Below are positions 21,770 through 34,744 of a DNA stretch of 64,000 nt, piece by piece; position 1 is the first letter of the stretch, and every line of letters begins with the position of its first letter. Origin of the DNA: Lepidostoma basale (lineage: Eukaryota; Arthropoda; Insecta; Trichoptera; Lepidostomatidae); assembly GCA_022606425.2 (NCBI GenBank), contig JAHDVF020000875.1, forward strand, positions 1-64,000, read 5' to 3'. The notes under the pieces are model-generated. The model saw only the letters and a program-made list of their open reading frames with translations. It did not search any database and was not told the origin of the DNA. The translations under genes were made by a program, and so were the position numbers.

Positions 21770-21968
21770 ACATATGGATTTCGAGCTGATTCGGGGCACT
21801 ATTGAGAATCCCTATGTTCTGGAACAAATGTCTTTTTGTTCCTGATAGTTATCTGCGACAGCGTCGACATCAATTTTTTGCTCCGTCGCGCTGAACCAAC
21901 CTGCCTTTGGTGATACCCAGTAGGATGAGCAATTCGGACGTTGAATCTAATCGTCTCGGATTTTGACA
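21770..21968 (+). mobile_element. L2-related LINE C-terminus
   Basis: IENPYVLEQMSF, then ATASTSIFCSV and CCTGCCTTTGGTGATACCC correspond to the L2-type end (QRQHRLFYxPxARTNLPLVTP). Frameshifted. Confidence 0.55.
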
Positions 21969-21974
21969 TTTTGA

Positions 21975-22247
21975 GTGTCCGTGATTGATTTACATCATAA
22001 ACGTATATTTTTTTTACTTTTCTTTCTTCATTCATTCTTTCCATATGTCCAAACCATCTTAATGATCCATTCATTATTTTGTTCATGACACCATCATTCG
22101 CACCGCATTCACTTCTTATATTTTCATTCGACGCTCTATCATACACAGAGTATCCACACATTCGTCTAAGAGATCTCATTTCTACTGTATTTATTCTACT
22201 TTCATCCTTCTTTTGCCAGTTCCATGCTTCGCTTCCATACATAAGGG
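21975..22247 (-). mobile_element. L1-family pol remnant, minus strand
   Basis: Reads MYGSEAWNWQKKDESRINTV on the minus strand from 22242. It continues through NENIRSECGANDGVMNKIM and RWFGHMERMNEERKVKK, then leaves L1 homology near 21985. Frame intact over about 85 codons, but truncated at both ends. Confidence 0.8.
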
Positions 22248-22369
22248 TATGTAAATAAGAGAATGGTAACTAAATAACATATCGCGTTATTCGGTTGAGG
22301 TGGTGACCCGCCGCGCTGCGAGCGGAAGAAATCTTGCCCACGGTGACAGTGTTCAGGACATATTTATTA

Positions 22370-22463
22370 AATAATTAATACGAATGAAAACGTCTCTTTT
22401 ATTATAGTTTGTGGGAATGACATGTTTTGCCTTTGTAAGGAATTATCAAATACTTATTTATTA
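22370..22463. mobile_element. F1 left-arm fragment
   Basis: ATACGAATGAAAACGTCTCT and GTGGGAATGACATGTTTTGC, then CCTTTGTAAGG. The second arm is absent. Confidence 0.5.
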
Positions 22464-22464
22464 T

Positions 22465-23995
<1,531 letters not shown>

Positions 23996-24604
23996 AACTC
24001 AGGCGTTAACACTGTGTTTTAATTCAGAAAAAAACGATAAATTATAATAATTCATTAATATTAAATGTCTAGGAAAACCAACGTTTTCTGGTTGTTTATA
24101 AGTTCAACTAGGACTTTCCCATATGAAAAATATAATGAAAAATCACTTGTGAAAGAAAAGGGAACAGGTATAACTCTCAGTAAACATAAGTGTTCCTCAT
24201 TTTAAAAACAATAATAATACTGAGTTTCATACTAATGCCCAAGCAATATAACATTTTATCAACTTATTTAACCCCCAATGCGCGGCTGGCTTCATTACCA
24301 GTAGAAACAAATTATCTCTACATATACTACATTTGCAGCTCAAATATGGTAGATTGCCCCTATTCAGAATATTATTTATCAGCATAATTATAAAATTTAA
24401 TAGCAAGGAGCTAATATATAAACGTTTATAGCACACATTAACGAATGAGTTTGAAATGTAGTCTGCCGCAGTTTGAAACCTTTTTTTTACTGTAAATGCA
24501 AGCCAGCGCGCAAAAGGGATTAAGCAACAAGGATTGTAACAAGAGAGAAACTACAATGGCAGCATGAAAAACGCGACAGTGGACGTGTTAGAGCAGGGGC
24601 AGAC
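23996..24604. other. AT-rich non-coding DNA
   Basis: No gene or repeat family recognised. Confidence 0.4.
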
Positions 24605-24781
24605 CTTTTTTCCTCTCGATCCTCCTCGGCTTAGCGAACTCCACCTCCGCCTGGGGGATCCTCTCTGCCGGCTGCAGCATCTCGCGGCTGGGCACTACCA
24701 CTACCGCATCAGCGGACCACCTCGGGGGCACTGCCGGTCCCAACAGCCCACTCTGGGGCTCCACTCCTCCGATGTGACCCG
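24605..24781 (-). CDS. Possible internal exon of unknown gene (weak)
   Basis: A GC-rich island (about 62% GC by eye) is open on the minus strand. Read 5' to 3' it is preceded by an acceptor-like CAACAACAG and followed by a donor-like AAAAAAGGTCTG. The enclosed 177 bp is exactly 59 codons and includes GHIGGVEPQSGLLGPAVPPR and EMLQPAERIPQAEVEF. No domain recognised. The acceptor has a poor pyrimidine tract, and the plus strand is also open, so this may be a non-coding GC island. No partner exon is identifiable. Confidence 0.2.
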
Positions 24782-24789
24782 CTGTTGTT

Positions 24790-25295
24790 GAAACTAATGT
24801 GAGGGATATACCAATATTCACAGTTTAGGGAAAATATATGTTTTGTGACTTATTATTTATTTAGCATTACGTGCAAAGAAGGGTCAATAATTAAATATTT
24901 CGCGACTTTTATCGTTGTTTTAAAGAATAAAATCGACATGAAACAAAATTCAGGAAAAGGAAATTGGATGATAGTTAATAAACTGCACTGACACGGTATC
25001 TATTGCAAAATAAATTATTTTCTGGCAAATATTGCAGTTTCATTATCTATAACGGAATGACATTTTCAATGTGTGTTTTAGACTAATTAAATAAAATACT
25101 TTAGAGCACCAAATAACTGCAAATCACGCGTGAGATAAAAAGAAAAACCAGATCAGGCGGTTGGGCATCCAATGAATTATTTTAAATAAATCACGAAGTT
25201 CTAATCAAAACAAATTGCTACCGAGTGAGCGTACTAATATAATATTTTAAAATGGGAATGTTGCAGTGAAAGGTATAGGAGTATAGGACACGTCT
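24790..25295. other. AT-rich non-coding DNA
   Basis: No gene or repeat family recognised. Confidence 0.4.
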
Positions 25296-25299
25296 CTCA

Positions 25300-25515
25300 T
25301 TACATGAGCGCGATGTCCTGGACTGAGCGGCTCCGCGGACGAAAACAAACCGTTAGCGGCTCTGTGGAGAGCGGGACCACCTGCCTCAGGCGAGTAGGGC
25401 GGCCGACTGAGGGAGGGCCACCCCCGCCCCGGGGGATGGAGCCCGGAGGGGGCCGGGCGGGGGACGCAGGCGCCGGAGGCCGCCAGAGAGGCGCAACCGA
25501 GGACCACAAGTGCAT
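25300..25515. other. GC-rich island
   Basis: About 200 bp rich in GGCCGGGCGGG-type sequence, open in three frames across both strands. High GC alone explains the open frames. It could be a CpG island or an exon; I cannot decide. Confidence 0.4.
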
Positions 25516-25579
25516 CATTTATACTACTTTTCTATATGTGAACACTTTTAATTGGATATATTCTGTTCATTTTATAAGT

Positions 25580-25750
25580 ACTTCTTCTTCTTCTTCCTAG
25601 CCTTGTTTTCCTTTCCAGGACTCTCTGTCCTGGGTAGGTGGGATCCGGCTTCTTTTGAGGACTCCAGTTGGTTAGTCCCATTCACTTCAACTTGAGTGTA
25701 CCACATCCTCCGGATTACTAGTCCGTGTCCGATCCGTTTGTTAGTTCAAT
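25580..25750. other. (CTT)n followed by unassigned sequence
   Basis: CTTCTTCTTCTTCTTC at 25581-25598 could be the antisense of a (GAA)n LINE tail. The sequence to its right (GGACTCTCTGTCCTGGGTAG) was not matched elsewhere. Confidence 0.3.
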
Positions 25751-25751
25751 A

Positions 25752-25888
25752 TTATAACTAACTAACTAACCATCACGCCGTCTCCTCGAAGGGGCAGGTA
25801 GAAATATAGTATCGCCACACTGTTCTTTCATGATTTACTTCTCTCGCTTCCTCAACATACATCGAATCATGCACGCACTCTCTTCTTA
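25752..25888 (-). mobile_element. L1-family 3' fragment
   Basis: AACTAACTAACTAACCATCA, then CGCCGTCTCCTCGAAGGGG and CTCGCTTCCTCAACATACAT are antisense to the L1 tail and last codons. Confidence 0.75.
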
Positions 25889-25889
25889 G

Positions 25890-26270
25890 CATTTAATCGA
25901 GTCCGTGGTGAAAACTTAATAAATTAAATAATCAGGGCCTCAGTGCGATATTCAAATTCTTGGGTTGAGCACCTCTGCCCCACTTCGCCTTACACAGTAT
26001 AAAGCGAAGAAAGCAAATTTCTTCTTCATATGTATGTGCCGGCGTTACTTTGATACGTTCATGTTGTTCTTCGCTGGGGAAATAAATCGAGATCGCCGTT
26101 TAAATACTGTGAGGGCCGAGGGCGGACAAGTGGTGGAGCGCGACGCCCGGACCAGGCCAGTCCGCCCTATCGAACCAGCGTCATATTAACAGCAGAATGC
26201 TGGGATTTAGTTTCAACGAGGCGACCACGACCGACACACGACCAATAAAGGATCGCACCAATAAGGCTCG
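25890..26270. other. Unassigned DNA
   Basis: A GC-richer patch lies at 26080-26190. No motif recognised. Confidence 0.3.
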
Positions 26271-26271
26271 G

Positions 26272-26482
26272 GCAGCACAGTGGTCGCGGATAAACGCGCA
26301 GACTTGGACTTGGATTTGGATCTTCTGGCTTACAGAGGTTCAGCTCTAATGGCTATTCGTCTTACGTCTGTAGGAAACATTGTTGGAATGCGATTTGGTA
26401 GTTGTTTTATGATGGGGCTCCGAAAGAGGGCGAGGGGGGATTTAGGGTTTATGATAAAGTCTTACATTATTGTCAAGGAATG
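26272..26482 (+). mobile_element. SINE-B copy (best preserved)
   Basis: Starts near CAGCACAGTGGTCGCGGATA (A-box-like). A short repeat, GACTTGGACTTGGATTTGGA, is followed by CTGGCTTACAGAGGTTCAGC, GGAAACATTGTTGGAATGCG and GGGGATTTAGGGTTTATG. A B box is not clear, so tRNA origin is only suspected. Confidence 0.6.
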
Positions 26483-26484
26483 GA

Positions 26485-26922
26485 AGACCAGTTAGGTTTG
26501 GGATTGTATTTATAAAAAAAGTCTGTTCCCGAGGGGAAGATAAGAGGAGCAGTGCCTGGATGGAGTTGGGGTAGGCGTCATGCGTGAGACCATTTTGTTT
26601 GGCGGAGTACGTAGTGGGCTATCGGGGAGGATTTTTTTTTTGTCCGCATTGATTGCGGGAGGGGTAAAGGACTGAATGATGCTGGATAACTTGGTGGTAA
26701 AGGGTCATTATTTATAAGGAAGATGGTAATAATTTAGATCGTGGTTAGTCGGTCAAAGAGATGAAGTTGGAGTAGTGCAAGGAATAATAGAGCTGACATC
26801 TTGCGTACGGTATTGAAACCAGAATGTACGTTATTCGCGATGCGATCACAAGGATTGCTGGATTTGTTATTTTAAGCAATAAAACAAGGACAACATTATG
26901 ATATATTTATTACACCAGAATA
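26485..26922. other. G-rich unassigned DNA
   Basis: Purine-rich plus strand, with a T-run at 26631-26642. No frame or repeat recognised. Confidence 0.3.
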
Positions 26923-26924
26923 CA

Positions 26925-27345
26925 ATAACTTCAATACAAGTTAACCTTAAATATTGGATAGAATCGAAGTTGCACAAAGGGCCATGGAAAGGTCCATGTT
27001 GGGTATCTCACTTAGAGACCATATACCCAACGCGGAGATTAGAAAACGCATCATGTAGGGATACGCATTGCGAAGATGAAGATGAAGTGGCAGTGGGCTG
27101 GTCGTGGGTGTCGACGGGATGATGGAAGATGGAGCCAGAGGGTTACCGAATGGAGGCCAAGGTTGGGCCGGAGAAGTGTCGGGAGACAGCCAACCAGGTG
27201 GAGCGATGATATTGTGCGGACGGCGAGAAGGGCCCGGAGAACATTGGCGAGAGACCGAGAGAGATGGCGTGGGGGTGGAGAGGCGTAAGTCTAGCACTGG
27301 ATGGAGAGAAGCTGACGAAGAGATTGGATAGAAAGGCGTTTATTA
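26925..27345 (+). mobile_element. L7-type LINE pol remnant
   Basis: Legible parts in shifting frames are AQRAMERSMLGISLRDHIPN, then RWSQRVTEWRPRLGRRSVGR and PTRWSDDIVRTARRARRTLA. They match the post-palm pol region of RTE-type LINEs. Stops and at least two frameshifts make it dead. Confidence 0.75.
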
Positions 27346-27514
27346 ATTGAAGGATTCGTGCAAAGTAAAATACAAAATGTAAAGATTGATCTGGTTTATG
27401 GGGAAATAATACAAACAAGAACAATACTATTCACTGGTGAAGTGTTACCATATTATAAAAGGTTTGAATTGACAATGTAAATAATTAAGAACCAAATAGA
27501 TTGTATTCCATTGT

Positions 27515-28020
27515 GACATCGCAGTGGAGTTCTGGTCCCAACCCTTATGTATGGAAGCGAAGCATGGAACTGGCAGAAGAAAGATGAGAGCAGAATAAAT
27601 GCGGTAGAGATGAGGTAGAGAGCCCTAAGACGTATGTGTGGTAGAACGATGTACGACAGAATCTCAAATGCTGATATTAGGAAGGAATGTAGAGCGAAAT
27701 AAGGTATTATGAACAAAATTATGAAAGGATCGCTGCGTTGGTTCGGACATATGGAGCGCATGGGTGAAGAAAGAATGGTTAAAAAAGTATACGTTAACGA
27801 TGTAAATGGATTAAGGAGTCGAGGTAGACCGAGGAAAACATGGCATGACCAAATTAATCAAATATTGAAGGTTGGTCATGTCAGAAGCCGGAAGAATCGA
27901 CGTGCGTGTATGACTCGATGTATGAATGTGGAGGAAGCTAGAGAGGTTTGCCAGGATAGAGTTGTGTGGCGGTCCATTCTCTCTGCCTACCCCTGCGGGG
28001 AAACGGCGTGATGGTTTGAT
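27515..28020 (+). mobile_element. L1b-subfamily LINE, best preserved L1 C-terminus
   Basis: Two blocks: MYGSEAWNWQKKDESRINAV near 27548, with stops soon after, then an intact 100-codon stretch 27709-28011. The latter reads MNKIMKGSLRWFGHMERMGE, GRPRKTWHDQINQILKVGHV, NRRACMTRCMNVEEAREVC and ends SILSAYPCGETA. The usual (GTTA)n tail is replaced by TTTGATGTTGTTGTTG. Confidence 0.85.
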
Positions 28021-28149
28021 GTTGTTGTTGTAAGATATTGTATTGATGAGTGAGTTTTGTCGTATCTCTATATTTTTCTTGGAAAGTTGATTGCATAAAG
28101 TATTCCAATTATTTATTGTTTCTTGAACAAATATGAAAAACTCTATATA

Positions 28150-28240
28150 AAAAAAGATTATGAAAGAAACAACCGTTTTCTATAAGATTTATGTTATCTT
28201 GAGAGTGACATGTCTATCCCATAAAATATAATATAACAGA
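28150..28240. mobile_element. F1-related fragment
   Basis: AACCGTTTTCTATAAGATTT, GTGACATGTCTATCCCATAA and AATATAATATAAC resemble one F1 hairpin arm. Diverged. Confidence 0.35.
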
Positions 28241-29030
28241 AATATTGCCTGGTGAGTTAGTTTTAATAAAATAAAATGTATATATGTAAGTACGAGGAAG
28301 AACAACCCGCGTCACATCTGAAAGTAAGAAAAGACAAGATCAATCAAGATTCAGTCGGCCATTTTAACATAGCGCATATGTACACCGGACCTCCTCCGTG
28401 TAACATGTGATATTATACTTCAATACCGGAATCCGAACCCAGCATCCAGGGAAATCTCGAAAGAGATCTTTGAATAAAATATGATTTTGGCCCGAAATAG
28501 AATGTCGGTAAACAACGTAAAACAGTAAGCAGGGAATAACTCAACCGGGAGGCTGGAAATAGTCGGGGCGGGTAGCGGGTAGCGGGGGGCGGGAGGCGGG
28601 GGAGTATATTTAAGGGTAAATTAATTCAAATCTCACAAATCATTATCATTTTCCATTGTGAGTCTAATAGGTAGCGGGGGAGGAAAAGGGTTTCGAAAAT
28701 ACCTCGAGTAAACTCCTCGTATATCATTCTCAGAATTAGATAATTAAATATTCCATCGGTACGGAGAGTAATTTATAAATTAGTTCTATTTTCGAAAACG
28801 ACCTTCGCAGCGCAATGGTACAGCGCAGTACGTACGAGTACAAGACACTTCCGACCTAGAGTAGTACCTACTCTGCCGTGTACTTACCGAGTTACACCGT
28901 AATGTACGAGTACAACATCGGTACTTCCACGATGACGGTGGCAGAGGCTCGTGTACTTAGAATATTAAGACAGGACTCCGGCATAACAGTACAAGTTGAT
29001 GTTTACCATTCATATATTTTTTTATTAAAG
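28241..29030. other. Unassigned DNA with GC-rich patch at 28550-28610
   Basis: GGGCGGGTAGCGGGTAGCGG stands out. Two TACGAGTA octamers at 28833-28840 and 28905-28912. No gene recognised. Confidence 0.35.
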
Positions 29031-29031
29031 G

Positions 29032-29182
29032 AACATAGAAGTTCCCGCCACATACCCGAGGCTGTTATAGGGCGTAGCGGCGTCCTTTTGTCAGCCTCGC
29101 TGGTACACTCCGTGACTTACATTTAAAGACGGCAACAACAAGGGGGTGCCGGACCCCATTTAATCTACCCCATCTTACTTCT
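29032..29182 (+). repeat. F5 repeat copy
   Basis: TACCCGAGGCTGTTATAGGG, CGTAGCGGCGTCCTTTTGTC and GGACCCCATTTAATCTACCC. Parallel text occurs at 33.1, 40.4 and 54.7 kb. Non-coding; class unknown. Confidence 0.55.
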
Positions 29183-29500
29183 ATGCTCCATACCACCTTA
29201 CCATTAATATAGCGAGGAAACGTTCCTCGAAGTGAAACTCATTCTTCATGTTAGCATCTCGAGTGGTAATGGCAGGGCAGTGGAAGCGGAGGGCAGGGCT
29301 GGCCGCGCCGCCTATATTTAGTTCCGCTGGTTTTGTCTCGAACCGACCGCCGAAGCCGCCCAACTCCCAGAACGTAACCCGAAAGCCTCGCTATAAATAG
29401 ATCTGTTCCATATAACCCCTTCATCTCCGGAAGAGTTCATAATAGAAAAAAAGCAAAAACATTTTTTCGTTATCCTTCAAGGAAATTTATAAAATGTTTA
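29183..29500. promoter_or_regulatory. Possible TATA box at 29392-29399 (weak)
   Basis: TATAAATA follows a GC-rich stretch (GAACCGACCGCCGAAGCCGC). No downstream gene was found, so this may be chance. Confidence 0.15.
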
Positions 29501-29504
29501 AACG

Positions 29505-29870
29505 TTGGTTATCACTGCATCGACAACATCCATGTCCTGCGATACTCTGAAACCGATCCTTAACTCTCCTCATTCCTGTCCAATCCATTATATTCCGCAG
29601 CCAGGACAACTACCTCCTCCCGCATCCCCGCCATCCCTCTATCTTGCTGATGACTCAGCTGAAGGAAGTGCTATTTATCTCCCTTCAGGACTTGATTCAA
29701 ATATTAGACGTTTCTAATCTCACCACACTCGACAACAGCTCTCTAATGGCTCTGGATCTTCGTAGTACGTCTGCATTACTGACCTTATCGGTCCATGATA
29801 TGCGGAGTATTCTGCGGTATATTCCAACTGGTTCATTACGTTCACTTCTGAATGTGACGAACCGGTGAAT
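29505..29870 (-). mobile_element. L5-family LINE pol remnant, minus strand
   Basis: Minus strand near 29830 reads IYRRILRISWTDKVSNADVL followed by RRSRAIRELLSS, the RTE-type post-palm motif. Sequence to the left is a worn continuation. Confidence 0.65.
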
Positions 29871-29874
29871 TCTA

Positions 29875-30655
29875 GTAATCTATCTCTCATAGTCGGTTAA
29901 TATTTTTCAGTCAACAATAAAAGCCTTGTCCGGATACAAAGGGGTTCGGGCGTAGGGTTGGGCGCAACAATACGGCGGCGAACAAAGCGCGGCTGAAACA
30001 GCCGAGCCGTTGTGTAACCGAGCCGAGCCGCTCACAGTTACCGTAATTATTGCGAGAGTTCTATTCTCGGCCGATTGAAATAACATGAAAACGTACAAGT
30101 ACGAGTACTTACTCAATAACTGTGTCAATACACAGAGAAAAGTTACTCAGACATTTTGCAAAAAGCTTTAAAATAGAAAGCGTGAAGTATATATTGTTTC
30201 GGTGTAAACAATGCTAGACAAGCATTTCTAAAATAAAAACACTCGTATATACAATAAATACATTGAATAGGCAGCTTATGAAGTGCGCGGCAAAGGGGAA
30301 TACTATTACGTCAATGTACGGATCACGTTTCGCGTCATGACCCATTTCCCCTTGTGACCCCTTGTGCGCTGTGCGAGGGGGGACCTGGACAAGGGACGAA
30401 CACATCTTATTGCGTAATAACTCAGAGATCGACTGACGTATTCGTATACTCCCTCATGCTTCGCTTGGACTACTGGGGATCATCGGGCTGGACCATAAGT
30501 TTCACCACTTAGCGAGCGGCCCGCGCGATCCAACCACATTATTTCAATTAATGTAATTATGTACATATTTAGAATCTTCAACGTTATGAACATGGGAAGA
30601 TTTGAAACTTTGAATATAATTTTCTGTCTTTACGAAGAAACCCAATATACACAAT
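29875..30655. other. Unassigned non-coding DNA
   Basis: GC-richer at 29940-30060 (GCCGAGCCGTTGTGTAACCG), else AT-rich. No gene recognised. Confidence 0.35.
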
Positions 30656-30657
30656 CT

Positions 30658-31080
30658 ACCTATCCATAGTATCTTGATGTACGGCTGCGAGACATGGTGC
30701 CTATCCGAAAGAGATAAACGGAGACTAGAGGCTTTTGAGATGTGGTCCTATAGAAGACTATTAGGAATTTCCTGGAGAGACCACATTACAAATGAGGAGG
30801 TTCTCCAAAGAATCGAAGGAGGAAGGCACCTGCTCAGGACCTTGTCCGAAAGGCGTGCAAGATGCATCGGCCACGTGTAAAACGCTTGCATGCCAAAATG
30901 GAGGGTATGACCGAGGGGACAAACTCTAGGGGACGTCCACGCCGAGAGTACCAAGAGGACCTGTTGGTGGATGTGCGCTGCTCATCAAATGCAGGTTTCA
31001 AAAGAGACGCACATGACAGGGAAGAATGTAAAATAAGAATAGAGGAAATTGCTGCAAACCAATTCCAGGATTGAAACCAG
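30658..31080 (+). mobile_element. RTE-like LINE pol remnant
   Basis: MMYGCETWCLSERDKRRLEA, FEMWSYRRLLGISWRDHITN and EEVLQRIEGGRHLL run in one frame to 30880. A frameshift follows, then RGRPRREYQEDLLVDVRC. This is the typical pol C-terminal region. RT palm and endonuclease absent. Confidence 0.8.
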
Positions 31081-31084
31081 AGAG

Positions 31085-32138
31085 AGAGAGACCTATCCAT
31101 TTGTAGTGCAATTCAAATACGCCTAATTGGCAATAACCGATACACAAATAATAAAAAAATCTCCTCAACATCGACTGGATTGATTGAACTCAAAAAGAAC
31201 GAGTTCGCAAGCAGTTGCAAAATAATCTGTTACAACATGTTATATTGGTATTATAGTTTTGGTATATTTTCAATAACGAGCCAGCAAGAATATCAATGAC
31301 ATACTCGTAGTCGTTGGAGAGCCAGAGTTGCATCGGTTGGTGCATTTCTAGTATTCATCATCATCGTCGGCTGTCCCTCGTGTTCGAAAAGATTATTCTT
31401 CTGAAAGATTGTCCTTCAAGGATGTGGGTTCTCATATGACTGAAGAATCCAATGTTTATCCCATAATTTCTGGAGAGCATGGGAAGATGTTGACAGTGGA
31501 GCCGCCGCTGTTCGCCAATCTCGGATACTTCCGTGATCCTGAGGGCTCTACTGACGGGAGGCAATACTTCCACCCAAGCCAGGCAGACTGAAGAATAGAA
31601 GCCAAACTTATAACAGGCCAGAAGAAATAAGCGGAAAAACATAGAAATCCTTCAACGACTAGCTTGGGCGAAAGATAACTAAAATAATACTCGGGGAAAT
31701 CAACTCCCAACGGATGATTTCGGCATTAGGTTAGACCAGTGGCCAGCCGTAAGTTGGTGGGCAGCAACGTTTCCACATTAGACCAATATTTTTAATCGAA
31801 GATACCTGAAAACAAAATTCGAGCACATATGGACTTATGTTAAAGTTATCCTGATAAACTGTCAAAACAATGCCGAGACAACGGAGTACATGGGCTTTTG
31901 TAGTTTATAAACAAGAAGTAAAATATATTATGAAACACAAATGAAGCGGAAACACCGGCAAAGGTTTTCAGGAACTATCGACTATCGACCCTCGGAACGG
32001 AGATTTATTCCCTTCCTACTCAACCCCCCGCACATCTCACGGAGGCAGAGAATCTCAAATTATTTAGATTCTTAGAAAAACAACCCTATTGAAGGGGGTA
32101 GCGTTCGCCCCTGTCATAATACAATCGAATGGTTCCTT
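31085..32138. other. Unassigned DNA
   Basis: A 60-codon plus-strand frame at 31409-31591 (containing PLFANLGYFRDPEG) is not recognised. It is too short to call. Confidence 0.3.
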
Positions 32139-32141
32139 TCA

Positions 32142-32201
32142 CATCCCACTGCTCTTCACTCAATACAATTCAATAGAAATTGAGTGAAGAGCAATGGGAT
32201 G
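32142..32201. repeat. 60-bp hairpin
   Basis: 23-bp arms (32142-32164 and 32179-32201) pair at 22 of 23 positions around a 14-bp loop. The left arm is CATCCCACTGCTCTTCACTC plus AAT. Not found elsewhere in the window. Confidence 0.85.
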
Positions 32202-32204
32202 TTT

Positions 32205-33082
32205 CTTCGCTTCTTATCGTACCTTCATTTTAGGTATGTTTCGCCTACACGACTAGTACTTTACAAATCTAGACGCGCTAATTGAAAAATATGGTTTTTT
32301 TACTCAATTTTATTTAAAACAAATAAGGTTATATCGAAATTATTTTGAAAAACTACGTGTCCGTCCACAAAGTAACAAAATCACCACACCAATAAAATTA
32401 ATGTAACTTTTGGTGCTTATATTATGGTTCTATAAAACTAATCAATTGAGTTTAATAATTGTATTCCCTTCCTTAGTACTGGAGCCGCGAGGTTCTGTCT
32501 CCCCTCGGAGGTTTTCAGAAGGTGGAAGTTAGAGTCAGTTTGTGTGTGGAGCACGACGTGTGCACATTATTTTCACGTGAATATTTAAACCTCTCGCGAT
32601 ATTTTGCGGAGGGAACAAACAAAAATCTAAGAAAAGCTCTAAAACCCATTGAATTATGTAAAACCAATAAAAATAATACAATTTTAGGCGTTACATTTCC
32701 ACACGAACCAAATAACATTTTGTGAATAACGCGAAGTAAACATAAGGAGATGTTTTTACACTATAAACGTGACACGGAGAGTACACCGCGTCGCGTCGGA
32801 GAGTTTAGTTTCTATTCGAGGCGGAGCGGAATAACCATTCTGTTGCTAACGAATGATTTACTTTTACATATACTCGCAATCAATACACTGAGGCGGCGCT
32901 TTGCTCTTCTTATGAGTACAACTTTTACCCAACTCCTATTCAATTCTTATCCAAGTCCTCAATTCCTTTTAATTTGTATCATCTTAAAACTTTATCGACC
33001 TGTATCGGCGGCGTATTCATGTTCACGTTAGATCTTTCCACTGGCGGCTTTGCTGCTGCGTCTCAAACTGCCGCACACTGAT
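32205..33082. other. Unassigned non-coding DNA
   Basis: Frames up to 93 codons (32750-33031) show no recognisable domain. Confidence 0.35.
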
Positions 33083-33084
33083 GG

Positions 33085-33242
33085 TGCTTAGAGGGACTTC
33101 CACCGCTTACCCGGAGCTGCTATAGGACGCAAGCTTCGCTCATGCAATCTCTAGGCTCTAGGCTCGCCCTCCGTCCATGCGGGACCGACGTTAAATGTAA
33201 TTTTGAACGAAACAAGAGGGACCCCTTGCCATATTTAATCTA
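33085..33242 (+). repeat. F5 repeat copy
   Basis: CCGCTTACCCGGAGCTGCTA, TAGGACGCAAGCTTCGCTCA and GACCCCTTGCCATATTTAAT parallel the 29.03-kb copy. Confidence 0.5.
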
Positions 33243-33244
33243 CA

Positions 33245-34569
33245 TTAGCCTCAAATACACGCTAGTTACATTCAAAATACAGGTAATTTACAAAAGAGAA
33301 AACTTATACCCTAACACTGAAGTTTTGGCAAGGGTGGGACAAAGTCAAGATAATACGGAATAAGGATAATGAAGCAAATACAAATTGTGTAAGTATATAA
33401 AATATTTTGAAGCAACAGATCAAGCAACCGTAAAGTAATGTCAATGTCCGTTTCTATATTTGAAGCCCCGTCACCGCGTGTTGACAGCTTACTCAAACAT
33501 GCTATTATAGAGGTACAAGAACTTGTCGCCTTCCCGACACGCTCGCAGGCCTGACCTTTAGCACTTCCTGAGGTATCTCGTATCCTCCCACGAGCGGGGG
33601 AGATCCGGGAGATGGGGCGGAGGGTGGGGGAGAATATAAGGTTTAAGGGAGAAAAATGCTATCGAACTCTCAACTTTGTGTTTTACAAGTTATCTTAACA
33701 AATATATAACCAAATAAAATATGGAAAAGAGTTTTTCTGTTTCGTGGATTCAATCGCGTTCTTTGTAACCTGTTTTGAATCTGTTTGGGGATCCTATAGG
33801 AGGAGGGTGTACGCACGGTTAATGCAGCTGAGCTACGCTGTATGGTATTACGAGTATTAATGTATGTTTATATCTTGATCAATATTAAGTACCTAAAAAT
33901 GTTTTACAGGTCAAGGTCAATATTTGAAAACCGAATACGTTTTAAAAACCATATTATAAAAAGAAAAAGCGCTTAAATTAAACAAAAATTGATGAGCAAC
34001 AATTAAATAAAAACTATTTTTCTTCGTTAACACCAAAATTAAAAAATATTTTTGAATGCGATACAGTAGGGCGGTAGGATTCAATTGGGAATCCATATCA
34101 AAATAAACACCGTGAACATCACTCAAAAATTTCCATGAAATTCGTCCGAACTTTGGTATTTCGTTTAAAAGGCTTCAAGGGTGAATGCAGGCGCAGAGGG
34201 TGGGTCCGAGGGGTAGTTTGGGGGCCGCGCCGGAGGTGGGTGAAGGGGGAAGGGATGAAGCGGAAATAAGGACACCTGTGGAGCCGACAGGGTGGATTGC
34301 ACCGTTGTCACAGTACTAGGGAAGTTGATACGTTCAGAACTGAGGGCAAACCCTGCGTGTCCGTGAGTATCGTAAGCGTTGCACGCACTATTAACACGTG
34401 CGTGCAAGTATTAACGCGTGGTCCAACGAGAAGCTGCCAACACAACTGACAAGAGTTAATAACACGGCGATTATGGTGAATTGGGAAATGCGCTCGGCTA
34501 ATGGAAGTATTTATTACGTAGTCCGCATGCTAAACGTACGCAGTCAGTGGTTGGTAACATCAGGTGATG
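33245..34569. other. Unassigned non-coding DNA
   Basis: GC-richer patches at 33520-33640 and 34180-34260; otherwise AT-rich. No gene recognised. Confidence 0.35.
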
Positions 34570-34744
34570 GTCTAGAGCATGGGTCGGCAACCTTTTGTTG
34601 TAAAAGGGCCAAATATTTTTCATGGGGATCAGTGCGGGCCGCACTTGCAGTAGGTATACATACAATATTTATGTACAAATATTTTAGTTTTAAAAATAAA
34701 ACGCTAAGTGTATATTTTAACGACATTTATTGTATTTAATAAAA

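Noticed and set aside
25300..25515. Protein-coding exon in the GC-rich island
   Set aside because: Three frames on two strands are open and none shows a motif; GC-rich DNA lacks stop codons by composition.
27143..27761. Minus-strand frames of 93-116 codons over 26.9-27.8 kb
   Set aside because: They are antisense to recognised LINE pol remnants.
29392..29399. Promoter at the TATAAATA near 29.4 kb
   Set aside because: No downstream transcript or gene can be seen, and A/T-rich octamers of this kind occur by chance; kept only as a weak feature.
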